DNA of 64,000 bases, taken from Planoprotostelium fungivorum. Lineage: Eukaryota > Evosea > Variosea > Cavosteliida > Cavosteliaceae. The DNA lies in NCBI GenBank assembly GCA_003024175.1, contig MDYQ01000095.1:29834-93833 (forward strand). The letters are read 5' to 3'. Below are positions 58,515-64,000 of this stretch, piece after piece; position 1 is the first letter of the stretch, and every line of letters starts with the position of its first letter. Below the pieces are notes generated by a model. That model saw nothing but the letters and a program-made list of their open reading frames with translations. It searched no databases and had not been told where the DNA came from. Position numbers and translations under genes: made by a program.

Positions 58515-59290
58515 ATGACCTCTCATTCTATTACTCTCTGCCTGTTGTTCTTCACCAACTGTCTCGCCGCACATCTTCGAACAGCATTTAACTCGTGTTT
58601 AGACCCAGTGTGGAGAGTAGCGAGCGTAGGCGAGGGTGCGTTGACGGGGCAGCCGAGCAGTACACGGCCTTGGCCAATCTTCGAGAGGACAGATTCGCAC
58701 CTTCTGGTAATTGTAGGGCTGTACACCCATGTATGGGTAGACAGACGTGTTGCAAGGACATCATCACTAACACTAGTTATAGAACACTTGGTGACAGCTA
58801 CAGTAGACTCTGGACCCGGCTTTATTGCACAAGCACACCAACTAAGTATTCCTTGGAAAATCCTCCTCTCATCAACCCAATTGTGCGTGACCCATCTGTT
58901 CTCTTCTGTTGAACATCAAGAGAGGATGGATCACACACGCAATAGAGGATACAAGAGCCAAGCAATGGAAGAAATACCGCGAATCTATATTATACATGAC
59001 ATCCGCAGGCCCGGGCCTCTCTCCTTTCATACAAATTCCTCCACTATCTCCCTGATGCTGACGTCCCCTCGTTTCCTGGGCTCCTGTGTCGCTTCAGAGT
59101 TGTGAATGCTCTCCCCACTCACGCTGCCCTGAGAGCAAACAATCGCTCTATATTTGTCGTTTCAGTTGCCGTGTGTCGCGCCATTAACCTCGATGGTCCG
59201 TTCGGTCTTGGTGACTTCCAAATGGAAGCGAAGAAGCTAGCCTTCATATCTTTCCTCTTCTTCATCGTGTACTCCTCTGGATTGATTTAG
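58515..59290 (+). other. Locus with secretion-signal exon and unclear coding structure
   Basis: The ATG at 58515 gives a clear signal peptide (MTSHSITLCLLFFTNCLAAH). A 53-nt intron (58609-58661) joins in phase to YTALANLREDRFAPSGNCRA and a Cys-containing stretch (HPCMGRQTCCKD). Downstream frames include RGWITHAIEDTRAKQWKKYR and FLHYLPDADVPSFPGLLCRF with NALPTHAALRANN, the last resembling sequence that precedes a zinc knuckle in non-LTR elements. So either a secreted protein with several exons or a retroelement remnant fused to a host signal exon. Confidence 0.35.
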
Positions 59291-59401
59291 AATGTTAAGA
59301 TCAAACAAAGCGAGCACCTCTCCATATCTTGTATTCGTTGCTCTCTAGATATTTTCTCGTACAGTCACTTTCCAATAGTCGAAACACCTGTTGTCGTCAA
59401 T

Positions 59402-60431
59402 TCATTCCACAGCATCGCTGTTGACATTCGAGTCATCCTTCGATATGATTCGAATCCATCGAGGATAGAAGACACCTACCTGCTCTTGCATGTCATCAAA
59501 TGATGAAGTCTTCAAGCTTCTCTGTCTATGTTCATCCGCTAATTTCAACATGGACACGGAGTCTATGTTGATGGATTGTTCGTCCCCCATAAAGTATCTC
59601 TCATACACCTGAAGATCATTTACATTCATCTCAGAGGAAGCACACACCTGTTCCACTTGATCTTTAAATTTCTCTGTTGGAATATTTCTCAATATCTCTA
59701 CATCCACCCAAAAATGTACATTTTCTTCACAATGCCTTGTTTCACACCATCTGTTCGTCGTCAATCGTTCTTCACTGTGAGGGATCTTACTTTGTGAAAG
59801 ACTGCAGGCACTCGAGATGATTCAAGATCTTCTTCAGCTCTTGATCGAGAGGACCTTAACAAATGAGAAGAGGAATAAGAGGACGAAGAAGAGTGAGGAG
59901 AACACACCGATTGTTCCATACGGTGAAGGGAGGTCCTCTTGAACGCAAGGAGATGGTGCACTCTTCGGTGTAACTATTCAGTACATGAGCAACACTATTC
60001 AGACTATTCATTCTCACCAACTTTTGTCTTGGAGTGCGAGGATGTTGGCATGTGCGATCTTGAGAGATGTGATTTCTTGGATGGTGAAGTCTTGTTTGCT
60101 ACATCACTAGGTGATGGAACGAACATCTATTATTTTGAGTACGTAAATCAGGCATACAGACATAAATCACCATCAGAGCCTCTAAGAGATCCATCTCACG
60201 GCTGTCAGAATCGACACTGTCGCTTAGTGGATTATTAGAAGAATTAGCCAAACTATTTGGACTAGAACCTGTGGACAGTCAGCCGATATGGGCGAGATCT
60301 CATAATGTAATCTGAATAAAGAGACTCTCACTCTTCGGACTATTAGTTGGACTGTCTCGGTAAGAGGATCGACTGTGTCCGAGGGCAGTTAAAGCCCTCT
60401 CCTTCGTAATGGGGCCACTGATGACCGACAT
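59402..60431 (-). CDS. RGS-domain protein
   Basis: The ATG at 60431 (MSVISGPITKERALTALGHS) opens a Ser/Thr/Asn-rich, probably disordered N-terminal half with several short exons. The RGS domain starts at ~59860 (PLDQELKKILNHLECLQSF) and continues after an intron at ~59758-59799 with WCETRHCEENVHFWVDVEIL, IPTEKFKDQVEQVCASS, INIDSVSMLKLADEHRQ and FDDMQEQVGVFYPRWIRIIS. The EENVHFW block and the terminal FDxxQxxV are diagnostic of RGS. The role is GTP hydrolysis by G-alpha subunits. It stops at 59402. No DEP, GGL or kinase domain is seen. Confidence 0.82.
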
Positions 60432-60975
60432 AGTGCCGCTGGTAATATGTGGTGTCTGGCTCGAACAATCAATCAGACAAAACTTTTTATATTTGAGTCC
60501 AAAGAGTGGAGCCTGTGATTCGGTTTTTCCGGTTGGTAGTCAAATGGTGCATTGAGAATGGATCACTTCTCTCCCGACTACTGGAATATGCACGACAAAA
60601 AAATTAGTGATCCAAATGCATGGACACAGAAAAACCAAATCCTGTGCTGCGCGGGTGTCCTGAGAGCAACCGACTTGTCATTTCGGCTTATACAACGGTC
60701 AGACGTCGATTAAATACGCCCTTGCGCCTGGCAGCACAGCCCCGCAATCCACGCTAGCTCTTCACAGTCTATGTCATGACACTACATCTTAGGGATCGGA
60801 AATGAGGAGCGTCGCCAGGCACTCGTAGACCCAAGTACTTTAGAAAAAAAGAGGCTGAATCACCACAAAGTGCGCTCATTTTATATACACTCTACTTCCT
60901 CAATTCCATTCTTCCTCTTCGAATCCACTCCTTTCCGCTCGGACTACAATTGAATGTTCGCTATGAAAAAAGTCT
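60432..60975. other. Intergenic interval
   Basis: No supported gene. A 52-codon frame from 60559 (MDHFSPDYWNMHDKKISDPN) is too short and without recognisable features. The interval probably holds the RGS promoter. Confidence 0.3.
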
Positions 60976-61383
60976 TCACGGGCTGGCAGGTTTGGGTTCT
61001 TGCAACACGACCGTGTTGACAAACGGGGCCCAATCGATGACCTGAGTTGGCTCTGCCTCCCTTCTTGTCTTCGCCCGTTGTAGGGTCAATCTCTTGGCAT
61101 CATGCAGTTCCCGCCCTGAGATTCGGAGGACCTTCGGTATCGTGGGAGTGCTCTCCGGTGTTCTCTCTGGTGACTTCCTCTTTCCTCTGGTGAGTTTCAT
61201 TGTGGTTGGTGGTGGGGGCATTTTTGCATGGTCTGTCTTCAGAGTATCTTCGACGTACTCTGAAGCCCTTCGGATCGACCACTTCAAATTTTGAAACTCT
61301 GCAGCAATCTGTAGGTTCTTTATCCTGTTGTCCATGATCCTGTGCTCTTCGCCTCTTGGAATTATGTGGAAATGAAGAACCAC
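60976..61383 (-). CDS. Hypothetical protein
   Basis: An uninterrupted 135-codon frame. A helical N-terminal part (LQIAAEFQNLKWSIRRASEY) is followed by a Pro/Thr/Lys-rich segment with SPERTPESTP and a basic helix (ELHDAKRLTLQRAKTRREAE). No family recognised. A 108-bp repeat starts 108 bp upstream of its first Met, so it may have come with the adjacent retroelement. Confidence 0.4.
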   Translation of the reverse strand: MVLHFHIIPRGEEHRIMDNRIKNLQIAAEFQNLKWSIRRASEYVEDTLKTDHAKMPPPPTTMKLTRGKRKSPERTPESTPTIPKVLRISGRELHDAKRLTLQRAKTRREAEPTQVIDWAPFVNTVVLQEPKPASP

Positions 61384-61490
61384 CGCAACAGATGCCGTAG
61401 ATTTTTGCAGATCTATAGAGATGTGATATACGCGGAGATGCCTTCAATGTCAAGATCCGCGAACCCCTTTCGGCTGGAATGAACGAGAAT

Positions 61491-61598
61491 AAACCACCTT
61501 TTCACAAAGCAGAAGCCCCACTCACTAAACGATGCAGAACAACGGTGAGACCATGGTTGTGATTCTATTATAGACAAAGACGTAAAGATGGAAGATTA
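61491..61598 (+). repeat. 108-bp direct repeat, left copy
   Basis: The block aaaccaccttttcacaaagc ... gacgtaaagatggaagatta recurs at 63245-63348 with a 4-bp length difference and about eight substitutions. The two copies bracket the decayed integrase region in the same orientation. Confidence 0.75.
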
Positions 61599-62175
61599 TA
61601 GACGAAGAGTTTTTTGGAGGAGTTAGAGGGAAAGAGAATGAAGAGTCAGATCACCAGAAGAGTATGATCTGAAATCTCTTGTAGCTTGATACAAGTTGGG
61701 TTGAATTCCATTGTTGGTTCCATCACTAAGAAAGATACCAGTCAAAGGTGACATCCTTGACAACGATGCATCACCTCATATCGCATATCAGATCGATGCA
61801 TCTTACATCATACAGCATATATTGAATAGTTGCGTTACATCGACATGTATCAATGCCTTGTGTTAGTAGTTCATCATCTGAAAATTACTCAGATCTGTGG
61901 AAGGCCAAAGACAACAAAAGAACTCATTTGACACCTTTTTTGGACGTTCTTAATTATCAATTCCTGCATCATCAGCCTCAGAGAGAGCACTCTTCAACAC
62001 CCAGTTCATGAATTCTAAAATGAGTATTTGTGAGTATCATCCAAAGTGAGTGCATCCGATGAAATGTGAGATCCTCAGACCCCAATGTGAATAAAGAAGA
62101 GCGATGATTGCTGGTTGCTTCCTGTGTACAGAAGACTCAAGAAGACTTCTCGTTTTCATCGCTGTAAGTGATTCA

Positions 62176-62655
62176 TTACGATAATCGTACAAGACATGTT
62201 TCTTTATAGTTGAAAAGTCCCGTAGATTCCGTTGAAAAAGACTGTTGAGAAGCTTTCATGAAAAGGGCGTGGAGGGAGGGTGATGCCATCAGTGTCTTGT
62301 AGGATGTAAGATCCTCTCTGGTCTTATTGACGGCCATCACGAAGGGAGCCGTCTGGGAATGAAACATCAACGCCTCTACCAAGGACAAACACCTTGATGA
62401 GACGGCGGTCGAAGCCTTGAGAAGCTTCATAAATCCGTTTATGAACTCGGTTCCGTTGTCAGACTGTGGGATGCGAGGGAAACCAAAGGTAGTGAAATCG
62501 TCGATCAAGTGGATAACAGTGGTTGCTGAAGTGTTGTCTGTCATGAGGCGGAGGAAATAGAAGCGGGTGCAGATGTCTACAGCAATTAAAAGGTAGTTGT
62601 TTCCTCTGTCGGTAGTGGTCAATGGCAAGGTGATCTTTGGCATCCAAGATTGATC
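62176..62655 (-). pseudogene. Retroelement integrase core, decayed
   Basis: Minus-strand reading KITLPLTTTDRGNNYLLIAV, DICTRFYFLRLMTDNTSATT, FGFPRIPQSDNGTEFING matches the catalytic core of retroelement integrases: first Asp in VDICTR and second Asp in QSDNGTEF. After KLLKAS the frame still runs but the residues near the expected catalytic Glu are not convincing, and the sequence upstream is frame-shifted. Confidence 0.7.
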
Positions 62656-62877
62656 TTACAAGGATGATATGATGAACCGTTATTTTACTGTGTTGGATGG
62701 ATGCCGAGCGGTTTACTGTCGAGTCTTCGCCGCCTGGGGATTGTACCAGTGATACTTCACCAGTAGTTGTATATGCTATATCGATCTCACTTCAGAGACG
62801 TTATAATTTTGGAGTGTTTTCAATATTATTTCCTTCAGAATTACCAAATTGAACCAAATCAGTTTCATCTCAGTCTT

Positions 62878-63234
62878 TTAGTACACGTCCATCTGTTTAC
62901 CAGTGCGAAAAAGGAAGGAGAATTCACTTGAAACCTCGCAACATAAGGGTACGTTATATGATTCTTGTGTGATAGAGTGGTAGCCGCGGCGTGCAATTTT
63001 ATGCTGTTGACATCTGGGCAAGAGCGGACGACCTATGGCTTTTGTTGATGTGTGGCCAGTTGAATCCCGGTACAGCGCCAACAATAGATCCAAAATGTCC
63101 CACGAGGTGCTTCTCTTCCAGCATCTTGATTTGGTCTTCCTTATGTTACACAGTGGCAGTAAATTCCTCCGGGAGAAGTCAAGCTCGGTGGTTGAATAAA
63201 GTTCCATCATGAAGTGCGCACATAACACACTCAT
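62878..63234 (-). pseudogene. Integrase zinc-binding region, frame-shifted
   Basis: One minus-strand frame reads EEKHLVGHFGS (HxxxH half of the H2C2 finger) and another reads PRCQQHKIARRGYHS (the CxxC half region, with the first Cys position altered), so a frameshift separates them. It precedes the integrase core on the same strand, which is the normal order. Confidence 0.5.
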
Positions 63235-63244
63235 CTTTCAGAAC

Positions 63245-63348
63245 AAACCACCTTTTCATAAAGCAGAAGTCTCACTAAACAATGCAGAACAACGGCAAGA
63301 CCATGGCTGTGACTCTATTATAGACAAAGACGTAAAGATGGAAGATTT
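63245..63348 (+). repeat. 108-bp direct repeat, right copy
   Basis: Partner of 61491-61598; lacks four bases within the ccccactcac stretch. With the left copy it spans ~1.86 kb, short for a complete LTR element. Confidence 0.75.
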
Positions 63349-64000
63349 AATACAGTTTTATTGTGCTCCATCATATAAAAAGGGAATATTATAGTGCATT
63401 TATCTACAACTTAACACACATCCGTCGGTATAAATTCTCTGCAAAACATTTGTAAGCTTTTGTGCACAACACATGCTTTGTGCAGACTGGGTGGAAATTA
63501 CTGCACACTAAAAGATAGTAGCCTATGCCACTAGCTTTTCACGAAACCAAGAGCAAGCACCACGGGTAAGACGAGAACCTTTGGAAGACGTCGACCGCAT
63601 CTTCATTCAATATTCTGAGTCTCACAACAGATCTTGGGTTCGTATCCTCTTTATTATACCAAATGCCAGAGATCTTATTCGAACCGTCCTCAAAGGTAAA
63701 CAATAATATAGAATTGAACGCTGGCCATGGTTTCAGACGTCGGCTGGGTTCACCTCTTCATTTATTAACTTCCACTTCAGGTCTTGAGACCGTATTCCAC
63801 CATCATTTGAAGAAGATCCTTTGAGCCAGGGCCTTATTTTAAGCCATCTCCAAGGTAATGACATATCACCTCTATAGTCGGTGTATTCACATTTTCTAAC
63901 CATCTTAGCGAATCTCGTCGTTATCATCCTGTCGCCACATCTAATATTCGAAAGGTAAATTCATACGCTCAGACGTTGGCCCTCAACCTCTCGAGACGTC
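63349..64000. other. Right-end interval without supported gene
   Basis: Only short frames are present; the longest, minus 63733-63927, shows no domain. A motif beginning cagacgt(c/t)gg occurs at 63735 and 63972. Nothing else is seen. Confidence 0.3.

Noticed and set aside
62176-63234. Intact retrotransposon at the right end
   Set aside because: Integrase core and zinc region are in different frames, no reverse transcriptase or gag is found nearby, and the bracketed span is only ~1.9 kb.

Overview
The window is eukaryotic nuclear DNA: compact, gene-dense, with short spliceosomal introns (mostly about 35-60 nt, donor GTGAG/GTAAG, acceptor CAG/TAG) inside most genes. The gene set includes alpha-tubulin, FG nucleoporins, SR splicing factors, a tyrosine-kinase-like LRR receptor, a RapGAP, an RGS protein, PARG, a P4-ATPase, sepiapterin reductase and a fungal-type phytoene desaturase. 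Together with the amoebozoan flavour of the signalling genes, this suggests a free-living, probably carotenoid-pigmented amoebozoan such as a protosteloid amoeba. The assignment is inference from gene content and not a database match. No tRNA, rRNA, CRISPR or bacterial operon was seen.

Layout. 1-15.6 kb: 3' part of a Nup62-type nucleoporin (+), a NADAR protein (-), alpha-tubulin (-), a divergent sepiapterin reductase (+) with a perfect E2F-type site between them, the whole Nup98-Nup96 gene (-), a divergent P-loop kinase (+), and a Tra2-like SR protein (-). 15.8-16.9 kb: decayed integrase-type retroelement. 17-30.9 kb: a run of minus-strand genes: a membrane protein, a RapGAP-MORN fusion, a calponin-homology/charged-helix protein, two unassigned proteins, phytoene desaturase and an RNPS1/SR45-like factor. 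31.2-46.4 kb: TBL1-like LisH-WD40 (-), PARG (+), a very large LRR receptor kinase (-) whose coding end overlaps that of PARG, and an ATP9/Neo1-type flippase (-).

46.5-53.2 kb is mobile-element territory: a pair of 196-bp LTR-like direct repeats, a chimeric set of non-LTR retrotransposon fragments (two RNase H domains, an inactivated reverse transcriptase, a zinc knuckle) and an assembly gap of one N inside a tandem duplication. 53.2-60.5 kb: ALDH8A1-like dehydrogenase (-), then a striking secreted protein (+) joining a His-rich segment, LEA-like 11-residue repeats and a CGFF glutaredoxin-like domain, a small basic protein (+), an unclear cysteine-containing locus and an RGS-domain gene (-). 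61-63.4 kb is another decayed integrase element, related to that at 16 kb, bracketed by 108-bp direct repeats.

Themes: nuclear transport (two scaffold/FG nucleoporins within 13 kb), splicing (two SR proteins), ADP-ribose removal (NADAR, PARG) and G-protein control (RapGAP, RGS). Many start codons and exon borders are read by eye and should be treated as approximate.
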